From the NCBI GenBank assembly GCA_022225965.2, contig JAKJXP020000086.1, forward strand, positions 56,702 through 120,701: a stretch of 64,000 bases of DNA, read 5' to 3'. This DNA comes from Diatrype stigma (Eukaryota > Ascomycota > Sordariomycetes > Xylariales > Diatrypaceae). The notes under the pieces were generated by a model. It had not been told where the DNA came from, searched no databases, and was given only the letters and a program-made list of their open reading frames with translations. The position numbers and the translations under genes were made by a program. Below, in pieces: positions 22,861 through 33,619 of this stretch. Every line of letters starts with the position of its first letter. The first letter of the stretch is position 1.

Positions 22861-24474
22861 TTAGACGCAAGTGAAAGATGATGTCACTGTCGGATCCCCT
22901 CTTGAGTAGTGCTGAACCTTGGGATACATACAGATATCTCTTTCCACCCAGACGCCAAGTCCGTTCGGTCCTGAGGCATGTAGTGTGTCAGGAGCTACAC
23001 CTTTCTCCACCCAATCAACGATGTATTCCATTGTGGGTGGCGGAGTCGGCCCGCAGTGAAAGCAGTGGCCGGAACCAGGAGCCACGAAAAACCTATAGTA
23101 GTCCGGAGCCTCTGGGTCGCGACTCAAGACACGGTCGTAGTAGTCGGTGCTCCCGTTGAAGGGAATGGCAGCGTCCACGGTCCCGTGCCAGAAGACCATC
23201 TTGCCGCCTCTTCTCTTGAAAGCAGACAAATCCGGGTCCGAGGTTCCAATAATGGAGCCGTATTCATTGATAGAAGCGTGCACAAGCTCGTCCCATTCTT
23301 CATGGGTTATTGCGCTTATGTCGAATGTCGGGTCTTTCTTCACCCAGTATCGAACCCACACGGGATTCGAATGGGCTCGGCAAGAGCCCTCTTCATCGCA
23401 TTGGATCTGGATCGGGCCAGTGAGTGGCTGCGTCAAGTTGGTCCCTTTGCCGAATCCGTACCACTGGAACTCGCCCGTGGAGCTTCGGGGTCCGTCCCAA
23501 GCTTTTTGAATTACATCCGCAGCCGCGGAAGACACTGTGGCCTCGGCACCGCCGCAGTGAATCTCCTTTCCAACGACATCGTGAGGGTCGAAGTTACAAA
23601 GATCTAACCTGGAGATGATGCCGTCCTGTACGCCGTCCAGCTCGTCGCAAGCTGATAAGACTGCAGTTGTGATCGCATCGAACTCGCAGGGTTGGGGATA
23701 GGTGCGCATCTGGTCCATGACGAAGCTTGGCCAGAAGCTGGCGAAGAAGAACTTGACCCAGTTTACGGCAGGAAACAGAGCGATGATTCCGTCGTAGTCC
23801 TGTGGATATCTCTGCGCAAGCATGTGGCCCTGCCTACCACCGGTTGAACCACCAAAGAAGTATGAGTATCTTGGCGCGGTGCCGTAGAACGCTTCTGTGA
23901 CCGCCTTGCCAATGGTGGCCGTGTCGTGCAGCGCAACGGAGGCAAAGTCCATGAGCAATGGCCAATTGACATTACCAGGGCTAGCCAGGGCCCAGGAAGG
24001 ATCGTAAAGTTCCGGACCAAGGACATCTGTAGAGTGCCCACCGTCAGTGGTGGCAGTAGCAAACCCTGAAGCCATAATAGGCATCATTAACCACTCCGCA
24101 ACCATCCCACCCCCAGTTGTGAAGGCACCCCCGCCGATTGCCGTGAATCTGCCGTTCCAATCGTCCGTAGGGAGTAGGATGTTCACATTGATAGAGTCGT
24201 GCCAGCCGGGATGTGTGTAGGTGACAGTGACATTACAGAAGTCAAGATCTGGGATCGGGTTTGAGTCCTGGAGGTCTGCTGCGAAGGGCCCGGGGACGTA
24301 AGTGTAATTACGGTGATGCAAAGCTTCAATCGCGAGTATGCTCACTCCAGCGATGTCAGGGAGAGATAGGCCGGTTGGACTGCATTTGGCAGCAGAATCC
24401 AAAGGCGTCTGCAGAAGCCACTGGCTTGCCCAGCCTGAGGGGCTCCAGTCGCCACCAAGCAAGTCCCAATTCAT
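22861..24474 (-). CDS. Tannase / feruloyl-esterase family (PF07519) protein
   Basis: Family members hydrolyse gallate or hydroxycinnamate esters outside the cell. Single exon, 537 aa. The alpha/beta-hydrolase elbow GGSTGGRQGH lies at about residue 205; GIIALFPAVNW follows; HGTVDAAIPF carries the probable catalytic Asp; GHCFHCGP near residue 485 carries the His with its neighbouring Cys. In known members Ser is preceded by Cys, which pairs with the Cys next to the catalytic His (CS-D-HC motif); here the residue is Gly (codon GGT), so that disulfide cannot form. There is also no signal peptide: an in-frame TAA lies four codons above the ATG, so an unseen upstream exon would be needed for secretion. 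Confidence 0.85.
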   Translation of the reverse strand: MNWDLLGGDWSPSGWASQWLLQTPLDSAAKCSPTGLSLPDIAGVSILAIEALHHRNYTYVPGPFAADLQDSNPIPDLDFCNVTVTYTHPGWHDSINVNILLPTDDWNGRFTAIGGGAFTTGGGMVAEWLMMPIMASGFATATTDGGHSTDVLGPELYDPSWALASPGNVNWPLLMDFASVALHDTATIGKAVTEAFYGTAPRYSYFFGGSTGGRQGHMLAQRYPQDYDGIIALFPAVNWVKFFFASFWPSFVMDQMRTYPQPCEFDAITTAVLSACDELDGVQDGIISRLDLCNFDPHDVVGKEIHCGGAEATVSSAAADVIQKAWDGPRSSTGEFQWYGFGKGTNLTQPLTGPIQIQCDEEGSCRAHSNPVWVRYWVKKDPTFDISAITHEEWDELVHASINEYGSIIGTSDPDLSAFKRRGGKMVFWHGTVDAAIPFNGSTDYYDRVLSRDPEAPDYYRFFVAPGSGHCFHCGPTPPPTMEYIVDWVEKGVAPDTLHASGPNGLGVWVERDICMYPKVQHYSRGDPTVTSSFTCV

Positions 24475-25504
24475 AGTGAGGGTGTTTTAAAGTGCAAAAG
24501 AATCGATGACTCCCAAAATCAAGATGCAGCGACAGGTGATGCGCAGCAACGATGTTGGTGTGGACGATAAGAGTTGCGAATAGGAAGCGCTGGTATGGGC
24601 AAATCCCTAGGGACAAGAGAAGGCAAAGCACAGCGCGGGGTGGCTCATTCTTAAAACCATTTGTGTTACCCAGCTCTGTATAAATATCAAAGCAAATGAA
24701 TACCAAATGTTGGACTACATCATTATGTGTCGATCAGATTTCCTGCAATCGCCGGTCGTAAAGGCGGCGGTAGTGGATCTGAGCTTTATGCAGCCTCCCG
24801 GGAAAAAACCATGCTTGATGGAAATACTGGATATGATAGTTCGCGATGGTACGCGATTGGTAGGTTGTCCTCGTCGCTTATTTCTGATTCAAGATGATTC
24901 ATAGTGGGTCTTGCCGTTAGGGCATTGCTAGCCTCTATCTGCGTACTTGAAGTGATTACTCTGACATGCATCGAGTGGCTTGATGTCCTGATGCACTGTT
25001 TCAGTTAGATACAGGCCGGGATTATACCATATTGAGGCTTGAGGCTTAAGCCTTACGCGTAGATGACCGCGATGGATAAGTTCCCAAATCCATCCCATAT
25101 ATTCCGAATAGACGCTGACCACAGTCCAAAAGCTCTTTCGATTATGTCGCAATTATAATTGAAACGGGATTCAGAAACATCTAGTCTATATTTAGTCTTA
25201 TACAGAAGGAGAAAACTCGATCTGGAGTCTGGGGAGCGGAGAGACTCTATACAATGTGCGCTAAGCCGATAGTGGTCGATCACCGCATTACGTAATTCCG
25301 ACTCCCCTATGTAGCCCCTTTTCTCTGCCCCCACCGCCCCCCCCCCCCCCCTTTTGCCCATATGCACCGTGGACATAAATTCAAGTTGTTTGTACTCGCG
25401 TACCAGAAACTCCCTCAACCGTCGACATCCACCTACCGAGACATGTATAGTCCAGAATATACCCGCTTTGCTATTTACCTGCTCTGTAGACTTCAAAAAA
25501 AGGA
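24475..25504. other. Spacer, no gene recognised
   Basis: A minus-strand open frame at 25053-25496 has no family features and crosses a run of 15 C (25337-25351), so I do not call it. The rest holds nothing recognised. Confidence 0.4.
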
Positions 25505-28500
25505 TCAGTAGCCCGATCCTATCTCTATGAGACCAGTATCTGCTAGCTCCGATAGTTGCGGGTCACTGCTTTCTGGAGGTTGTTCTAATTCATAGAATGT
25601 CCCTTCGGGAGCAGAGCGTGCGAAATCGCCCGACTGCGAATTGACTGGGGGAAACCAGTAGCCTCTTTCTGTACCCACAGGAGGTTGGAGGAGATTGATC
25701 CACTGTTGGTAGATCACGTACTCCTCTGGTCTCACATTATAGTGCAGAAGTGAGGCCACCAACTCGGCTTGGGGGGCCTTGAGCATGACATTGTTGCCGA
25801 CCATGTTGTCCTGCACTCGTCTATACCCCTGTAACCAAGTTTCGAGATGAGGGGGGAGAGACCCTGGAGTGATTGGACTCAGAGGGTCCAAATCTGTGCT
25901 CTTAGGCCTGAGAGGTGTCAAAAGGGCTTTGAAGGCACCTCGGACCGCGTCTCTTCGTCGTAGCGTAGGGACTTCTGGGATACCTGTTTCAGCGGGAGAC
26001 TGTCCGGTATCTAGTCTGAGTGGCGGGACACCCGGATTTGTTGGAGTTGGTGTTGTTGGTTCCTGGATATCAGCCTCGGTTGGGTTTTTGGATTCCGAGG
26101 CCACAGCTCCATGTCCCAATGGCCGTTCTGGATGGGATGCATATTGTCGAAGGTTGTTAAGGCTAGGCACCCCTTGAAGGTCTGGTGGTTCCCATACATG
26201 ACGGCGTGATCCGTGTTTGTAACGAAATGATGATGAATCGACCGGAAATTTCGTGGCCAAAGGGGTAGGAGCTGAGTCCCCGATACCATGAACCAAAGGC
26301 CGAGGAAAGCCACTAATTGGGTACATGGAGACGTTGCCGAAATGCGCATTGATATGGGTCTGTAAGCGCCTATGCCCAATGGAGAAGGATATTAGACCAA
26401 GGTTGAATACCTGCTCCCGTGCCATAGAATCTGTAACTTTCGCCGTCAAAGGGACCACTATCAGTGGCTTGGTGTCTCCATCCTCGGTGATAAAGAACTT
26501 TACTTCCCCTTCACTGGCCATGCGTTGCTTCAGATGTTTGCCGAGTTCGTGTATTTCTCGTGTTTTGTCTGGGATCCGGCATTGGATTTTGCCTAAAACA
26601 CACTATATTTAGTGCTGTGTACGGTGGCGAGTGGTTATATTGTGCAACTTACCCTGAAGCCTGGTCTTACCACCCATGCCTAGATCTGAGACACTACGCA
26701 GTTCAAAGTAGAAGGTCGATGCGATGAGTTGTCTCGCAACATCGTGGATTCGGTCTTCGTCCTGACTCTGCTGAACTCTTATTCGTAGTTCAGCCATCCT
26801 GTCCTTTTCATCCAAAGCGGGTATATCACCCACATCGGGGTTTATGCGCAGAAACCTTGAATGGGGAAAAGATTTTGGGAAAGCGGTCGTGACACTTGAA
26901 ATATAATCATCCCATGCTCGATCACAATCCAGGTTTTGCTCTAGATTGCTTCGCAAAATCCCATATAGATGCTGAACATGCGAGAGTAGGCCTTTTTGAG
27001 CAGCAGGCATATGCTCAGATCCTATCGACCTTACTCTCTCCAACTCGATACTCGATCCTGTGCCGATAGAAAGAAATATATCAGGGACTTCGGCATCAGG
27101 CCAGAGGATCTTCCTCTCGGAATCTGCAATGCGAACTGGGTTGTTATGGTGGACTGCACCATCAATGTAGGTCTTCTGTGATGCCTCGTGATGAAACGAC
27201 TTGAAGTAGCGGGGTGCTGCCGTTGTTGCCCTTGCCCTGTTCCCGATTACGGTTAGCAAATGTAAGAAATTTGGTTTAAGTAGGCGTGTATCATACGCTT
27301 CCCAAACCTTGAGTTCCGAATCGATTAGCTCAGGACGCTGGAAGTTATAATGCACTAAATCTCGGTCAGCTTGTGCATAGGTATATTTCATTTGTGATAT
27401 AAGGGAACCAATATTGGTTGTGGCTTACTTTGGCTATGGTCGTCGCGAGGTCGGTTGTAATTGGAGAGGACATATGTCTTATTTCCGGCCAGTGAGGTTG
27501 CAATAACAGCCACTTTCACTCTCACTACGTTTGATTCAGCTGGACGCTGGCCACCAAACAAGTACAACTCATTAGTAAAAGCCTTGATAAGAGCCTTCTT
27601 TAGAGTAGATGTCTGGTATCTGGAATGGTGGTAGTTGTCAACAAATGGTCCGATCAGAGGAATTGTGCTTCCTGTGCGGCGCGTGAATGCTTCATTGCAA
27701 ACTTCTTCAAAGCGATTAATACATTCCTCAACAGTCCAGCTCATCGAGGCAAGGCCCAAGGCTATCAAACCGCCCGTACTGCATTTATTAGCTGAGTATA
27801 CAATTAAAGCAATGGGGTCCATACCTAGTTCCGACAATGAGGTCTATAAAGGACTGGATTTGCATTCCGCCCAAGGCCGTTTCGATTTGTCGTATTACTT
27901 CGAGTTCCACGATTCCCCGGATGCCGCCACTAACGTCACCCCCTTAGCATCTAGGACCACGTAAGGGGCCATAAAAAGGAGTTACTTACCCATCTAGTGT
28001 CAATACCCGAACACCTGCAAACTTCGGCTTTAACTGAGTTCTCCAAGGTGGGTATATTCTGCTATCACCGCCTTCGAGCGGGCACTGCAAGATTTCGATG
28101 TCATTGGGACCTCTCGTTCTGCCGTAAGTTCGTATGCAAGCGCTGCACAAGACATGGCCGCATGGTAGAGCATGTTCCGCTTGGCCAAATAAACAACAAT
28201 AACATGCTGTATGGCTGATCAGGAAGTTAGTTGCCCCAGACCCAGTAGCAGTGTGTTTGACGTGGCTGTATAGATTAGTCAAAACCATCTTCTGGTGGAT
28301 CCTAGCTGCGACCTCCTCCTCGTCGACGGCCCCTTCCTGGACATGTGTCGTCAGTTCACAAAGAAGCTCGGACAGGCAAAGAAACACCCTATCGCAGAAC
28401 TGAGATCCATGTACGCTGAACGAAAACCCAGATAGGTAGTCTCCAGTGGAAAAGACCTTCCCATCCGCAGACTGGTGACCTTTGGACTTATGGCCGGATC

Positions 28501-30845
28501 GGACGTTGACACAACGAGCGCCTGTCTTTCGATGCGTAAACTCGCACGGCCAGTGGTGGTCACAGAAGTTCTCCAATGCGTCAGTAATATGATTGATGTA
28601 CTTGGGAAAGATTTGAGCAGCAAATCCTAAGACTTGAGGTTAGCCTTCCAGTCGTATTGCTTGCTACTGCGCCTTGCGTAGTTGAAAGTTACCTTTGTTT
28701 TTGTGTCGGGCTGAATCCAACATGATGCAAGATGCAACCATGTGGCTTAGCTCAAAGAATATTCTGTAGGCATCTTCCTTTTCCGACTTCAGTATATTCA
28801 TCATGTTTAAGGCAAGCTTCAGGATGTTTCCTCCGAAGTCAGGAGGGATCGGGGAATTCCGGAATGAGGCCTGAACAAAATCAAATGGTGTCTCGAGTGT
28901 GTTCGAATAGTGGCTGAAAGCCTCTTGCAGGTATGCATGCAAGTCTTCGACGTCAAGCAGCATCCTAACCTTGTGCCTGGCGGATCTCGCGGCTATAGAT
29001 GCTGTCAGAATCCCATTTTTCAGTTTCCCAATCTGTTCCCCCATCAATTTCGGACGTCCTTCTTGAGGTAGCCGAATGATCTAGGTTTACTCTGTCAATA
29101 ATTAGAAGAAAACAGGTCAAAACGGAGAACATTACCTGGATCGAACTGTAATAACAGAGGATTAGGTCAAGTAATTTGTCGATAGTCTTTCCCCTCTCTC
29201 TCCAAAACTGCGCCCACCTCTTGAATGTCGCGTTTCTATAGATGGTGTGCGCCAGATCATGGAGGATAGTCTCTGTATTGTACAGAACGTCCCAAAGACT
29301 GTTATCGAGATCGTGCTCGGATGCGTTCAAGGCTATGATTGCATGTGGCAGGACAGGCTGATTAGAAGAGGTTTCTATCGCAGCTGCTGCCCATTTAACG
29401 AGCCTTTCAAAGACGTGTTCAATAACCCTGTTGTGCAAATATTTCAAACGATTAGCCGCTGATTCGTACATTTTCTAACTCAACATGAAGAAGGGGGAGG
29501 GGGAGTGGGGTTCCCGCAGAAAGGGGTGGAAGTAATAAGGGCGTGGCTGACCTAGGGTTCCGAAGGACAAATACTATCACATCAGAGAATGTGTATAGCA
29601 GGCGTGGGTACAGATTCGTTACTGCGAATTCCCGGCTTCTCGCACGAGGTTCACTTGCCCACATCAATTCGCGTTCAAATGTTATCGTCGTATTCGGTAT
29701 ACCAGCTTCTGTCTCAGCGGCCTTACTGGTCATCCATCGCTTCCTCTTGAACATGGCTCCTAGAGGCTCCCGCTCACCCCCTTCAAGACCTTCACAGTCT
29801 GCATACAACAGGGGCCCGTTCGAATCCGCGGTCGCCGGGTCCATGTATAAATGGACATCTTCCGAAGTTGGTAAATGTGAACCGCGTGGCCCAATGACCG
29901 GGGTAGGATACGAGTTCTGACCGTTCACTGCGAAGTCAATGAGTAGCTTCACCAGGGTACTTTTCCCAGCACCCGTTTGTCCTACGAACGAAACGAGGCT
30001 AGGTGTTCGTCGATCACGGTCAACCTCTCTTTGCTGTTCTATGAAACTAGGGTTATTTCTGATGGGATCAGTAGCCTCCATCAGATACATGAATCGACCA
30101 TAGTCTTGGAACACTGGGGTAGCTAAGTCGTTCGGTCGATCCACGCCTAGTCACTGATCAGCAATGCCCAACACGTTACCAGTTTATCACGAGTGTCATA
30201 CCAAACCAAGCTGTCGTTGCGTCGGCTCGATAAAGCTTTTCTCGGTCAACGTCATTTGTTGGAGGTGACAAGACATTTTGCACCTTTGCTGCAACCTCGG
30301 GGTTTGTTCTTTCATGGAAGACACCTCCGCGAGCTTTGCTATGGACGATTTGCTGCTCCCAACATCGTCCGCAGAAGCTAATTGCACACACATTGCAGAA
30401 CCAAATGTTTCCACGTTGGGTACTGCACACTTCGCACAAGATTGTGCACAGGATTTTCTCAGTCTCATATTGACGTAAGTTTCTTGTATTTTGGGTGGCA
30501 TGTGTGTCAAAGCTTCTTGAAAATGCCGAGCTTGAATCCGCAAGACCTGAGGATGTGCGAATCTTTAGTGAGGGAACCTGGGGGCTGAAAAAAGTCAGAG
30601 CTAGTCACATGGCTAAAGGTCAAGTAAGTCAACAACTTGAAGAATGTTGAAGCTTTATCTTACATCTGCATATTCCCACGAACACTTGTCAATGGCTCCC
30701 GCTGTTCGCTAGACAAGTCTGACTGGGCATCATAAAAAACATCGCTGCTAATGTCCGTGTTCTGCGATTCTGAGGTTGATTGACGAGAAACTTGCTTGTA
30801 GCCAATATGTGTCATTGGATGCCTTTGGCTGCTTTGAGGTATCAT
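25505..30845 (-). CDS. Zinc finger / P-loop NTPase / RING-like / patatin phospholipase fusion
   Basis: Eleven exons: 30845-30664, 30584-30202, 30146-29552, 29427-29136, 29080-28693, 28626-27990, 27929-27825, 27778-27429, 27369-27297, 27236-26653, 26592-25505; 1559 codons. Order: Ser/Pro-rich N-terminus; B-box-like zinc finger (about 111-145: CEVC, FCNVC, FCGRC); P-loop GQTGAGKST (243-251) with DVIVFVLRNPR and a degenerate base-recognition strand AIIALNASEHD; helical middle; RING-like CYCC, CGHVLCSAC, CPLE (about 755-795); patatin domain with oxyanion GGGIRG (about 826), nucleophile GTSTGG (about 860), VWEAARATTAAP and DGAVHHNNP (Asp about 1027); Pro-rich C-terminal 350 residues. The Ser-Asp dyad is complete, so lipid-acyl hydrolysis is likely. 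An upstream exon from ATG 31017 could extend the start. The role is unknown; an immune-type switch is inference. Confidence 0.88.
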
Positions 30846-32637
30846 ACTGGGTGGTAGTGGTAATCTGAATGGTGATGATGCCCGATAACCGCCAGAGTAG
30901 CTAGATATTGGCAGGCAAACTGAAGGTTAACGAATTGACCTTCTAACCCAGGCCACTTTAAGCACTACCAGTCGACATATAAGCAAAGATGAGATAGTCG
31001 AGGAATCGAATTCTCATCTTGAAAAGATACTACGGGGAGCATCATATCCTGTCATGCTTTGCACCACCCTTACCCCTTAAGCTGCGCCCTATTTAGAGAA
31101 CAGCCGGCGGCTTACGACTTGCCCCTGATTTCGGTGAACCTGAGACCCCTTTCACTGCATATTACATGCATGTAAGGTATTAATAGCGAACGCAGTGTGG
31201 TCTTCGCGGGGGCCTTTTTTTGACAATCACATTCGGCAGGGTATATAAACTCTTTTCAAGCAGGCTCTGGACTTGGCGGATCATCCATGGGGGCCACAAA
31301 GGCTTATGGGCCAATTGCCATCTGCATATACACGCTGACAAGATGACTATGTAACAATAGAGATAGCAGGCCCCGAAATGTCGGTGTATCTTGTATTCCA
31401 GCATCTAAAAGTAGGTTTGATGGTGTAACCCTCTTTTGAAGATTGGGTCGCGTCGTGATTATAGCTGTCACTCACTGTCACCCTGCTGAAGGCATTTACC
31501 TGTTGATCAATCGACGCAATTTCATCTCCCAGGGCTAATTTATTCTCATCATGACCACACTGGCTGCGATATACTCGATTATACGAGCCATTTCGCAGAA
31601 ATGCATTGCAATTACCGATCATATCCTAACCAAAAAGGATGCAAGGCAAACAGAATTCGCTACAGTGCACAATGGGACTAATGTCTCAGCTGCAGATAAT
31701 CGAATGTCTTACACATCGTTTTGCAGATAACACTTGTAAAAGGCTGAGGTCATACATACTTCTATAAACTAGAGGTCATTCTTGAATTGACTCCGCTACT
31801 TTTCTAATCCATGCTCGAAAGGGGTAGGGTGTTGAGTAACATCCACTGTATCCAGTACCCTGGATTTGGTGGATTGGCGTTGCGTAACTGCAACCAAATT
31901 GCAATGGAATTGTATTTATTGCAGCACCCAAAATGGGTTAGAGTGAAGGCGTATATGAAGAACTTAGGGTGGCCTTTGGTGTTTATATACGTGTGTTTGA
32001 AGTCTATTTCCTTCTACCAGCCTACCCAGGTACTTATCCCGACCTATGTACAAGTGCAATACCGTCCCGCCCCTGCCACCCGACCCTTGGTACAACGGTG
32101 GTACAAGCAACCAAGGAAATAGCCACTGTAATCATACAATCAGCTGCGCAATGAGGAGGGGTTATCAAGAATTATGTTGCATGCTACACAACTGAAAGAA
32201 ATCCCAAATTGGTTGATTACAAAAGCTTGATATCGCGTTGCTTGCGTTGCGTTACTTGACACCTTGAAAAAAGGGGTAAGGGGTAAGGGGTTCGGAGTCA
32301 ATGATTTAAAAGCGACTCGCTACCGTCAGGATGCTAGTTGATTACGTAGAAAGGTTGCAAACAAGTGGTGTATTTGTACTGAGAATCAAACTTTAAGCCA
32401 CAACAGAAACATGTATTTCGAGTGTGAATATAGACGACAGAAACATAAACGGGGTTCAATAATCATCACAGCCATGATTTCCAATCGCAATCATCTTCTC
32501 CCATCCGACACGGTCGAGTTGATTAGACTTGGGATAACCCGCCATCGCTCTATTTGAATTTCCCATCCCTCAAGATAACCTGGGGCTCTGATATCGCAGA
32601 AGATAGGGGAAAGTTCCACGGTTTCCAGCTGATCAAA
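30846..32637. other. Spacer with a decayed hAT-like element
   Basis: About 30846-31017 may hold the first exon of the patatin gene. The repeat at 31825-32266 is listed separately. Nothing else is recognised. Confidence 0.4.
31825..32266. mobile_element. Degenerate hAT MITE of the 60880 family
   Basis: The left end reads TAGGGTGTTGAGTAAC and the reverse complement of the right end CAAGGTGTCAAGTAACGCAA, both diverged forms of CAGGGTGTCACGCAACGC. Internal copies of GCGTTGCGT and CTGCAACCAAATTGCAA match the family. The flanking 8-mers (GAAAGGGG and AAAAAAGG) differ by three G-to-A changes, so the target duplication is only suggestive. No coding capacity. Confidence 0.55.
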
Positions 32638-33500
32638 TCAGGCAGCCGTGATTGAGATGTCAGCGCAGTTCACATAGATCTGCGCGGTCTGAAAACTGTT
32701 CCACCGGAAGGATAGCAGTGTGTGGTTCGACACGTAGTCGGGGATCTTGACCTTCTTGGTCACAGTGTAACCTCCGGCGATTGTGGTCTCGCATGAGTTC
32801 AACTCGGCATTGTCAACGCCTGTTATGAGTTAGCAGATGTCTACATGGTAACAAAAGCGAAAGCAAGACTCACCCTGGCAGCCGTCCTGGTCGAAAGCGT
32901 GGCAAGTGAACCAATCGTTGCGGTAGCACGCCTCTCCTTCGTTGCAGTCGGGACTATAGTCGCAGGTCTGGCCCTCGACATCGTTGCAGTCGAGCAAGCC
33001 CTCCTCGAAGCAGTCTTCAGCGGCTTGCTTCTCCTCGTCGGTGGGCAGGTAGTCGGGGTCCAAGAATTTGTCGACGAGCTCCTGGTCCTGGCAGATACGG
33101 TACGTGAACATGCCACCGTGATCTCCATTGTGGTCAAGGCACCACTGGACCTCAACTACCTCCCCGGCGGTGTAGGTCGCAACGGTGTCCGTGCCCCACG
33201 TGGAGGCTGGCTGGTTGTAGTCGACGCTGACGCGCGCATTGTAACCACATGGGCCGTTGCGGCCTACTTCGGCAGCATCTAGATCCGGCCAGGGGGTAAC
33301 AGGCTCTTGGATTGTGCACTCAGGGCAAGTATCACTGCCAGCCTATCATATGCGTTAGCGTGTTGGATGTGTAGGATGTGGGGATATAGGGGCTAACCTC
33401 ATAGCCGAGGCGGACACGGCTCTTCGGAGTTAGCAAGTACCCGTGACCGTTGACGAGACTGGCAAGTGCGAGGATACCGAAAGTAGTGATGAAAGTCATG
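32638..33500 (-). CDS. AA13 (starch-type) LPMO with one-base frameshift in the signal peptide
   Basis: AA13 enzymes oxidatively cleave starch with copper. Exons 33500-33398, 33342-32874 and 32819-32638, introns 55 and 54 bp. The mature start [16 protein letters not shown], then [48 protein letters not shown] and [14 protein letters not shown] are the AA13 core; the second copper His is in NGDHGGM. The protein ends ISITAA with no CBM20. Exon lengths sum to 754, one base over a whole codon number. The excess lies at the run of four T's (coding strand) near 33480-33483: ATG 33500 starts a plausible signal peptide but leads into the wrong frame, while the LPMO frame has TGA just upstream and no ATG. 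Either an assembly indel or a recent inactivating mutation. Confidence 0.85.
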
Positions 33501-33612
33501 TTAACTTGTTGGGGCAGAGCTGAGGATTGAGTGGTAGACAGGAGTTGAAGCTGCGCTGTTGCGGTGCTGGTGATGAGGAAAGGGACTAGAATTCACATCT
33601 GAGACTCGGGGA

Positions 33613-33619
33613 TTATATA
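33613..33619 (-). promoter_or_regulatory. TATA box of the AA13 gene
   Basis: The minus strand reads TATATAA about 113 bp before the ATG at 33500. Confidence 0.4.

Noticed and set aside
18181..24474. Secondary-metabolite cluster around the FAD monooxygenase and tannase
   Set aside because: No backbone synthase (PKS, NRPS, terpene cyclase) or pathway regulator is present in the window.
25053..25496. 147-codon minus-strand frame downstream of the patatin gene
   Set aside because: No motif, poor composition, and it crosses a run of 15 C; the patatin gene already ends properly at 25505.
29428..29551. Possible early end of the patatin gene's N-terminal part, where the frame runs into a stop after VRISG
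   Set aside because: A GT donor after LRNP and an AG acceptor before VIEHVFERL join the parts in phase, so the gene continues.
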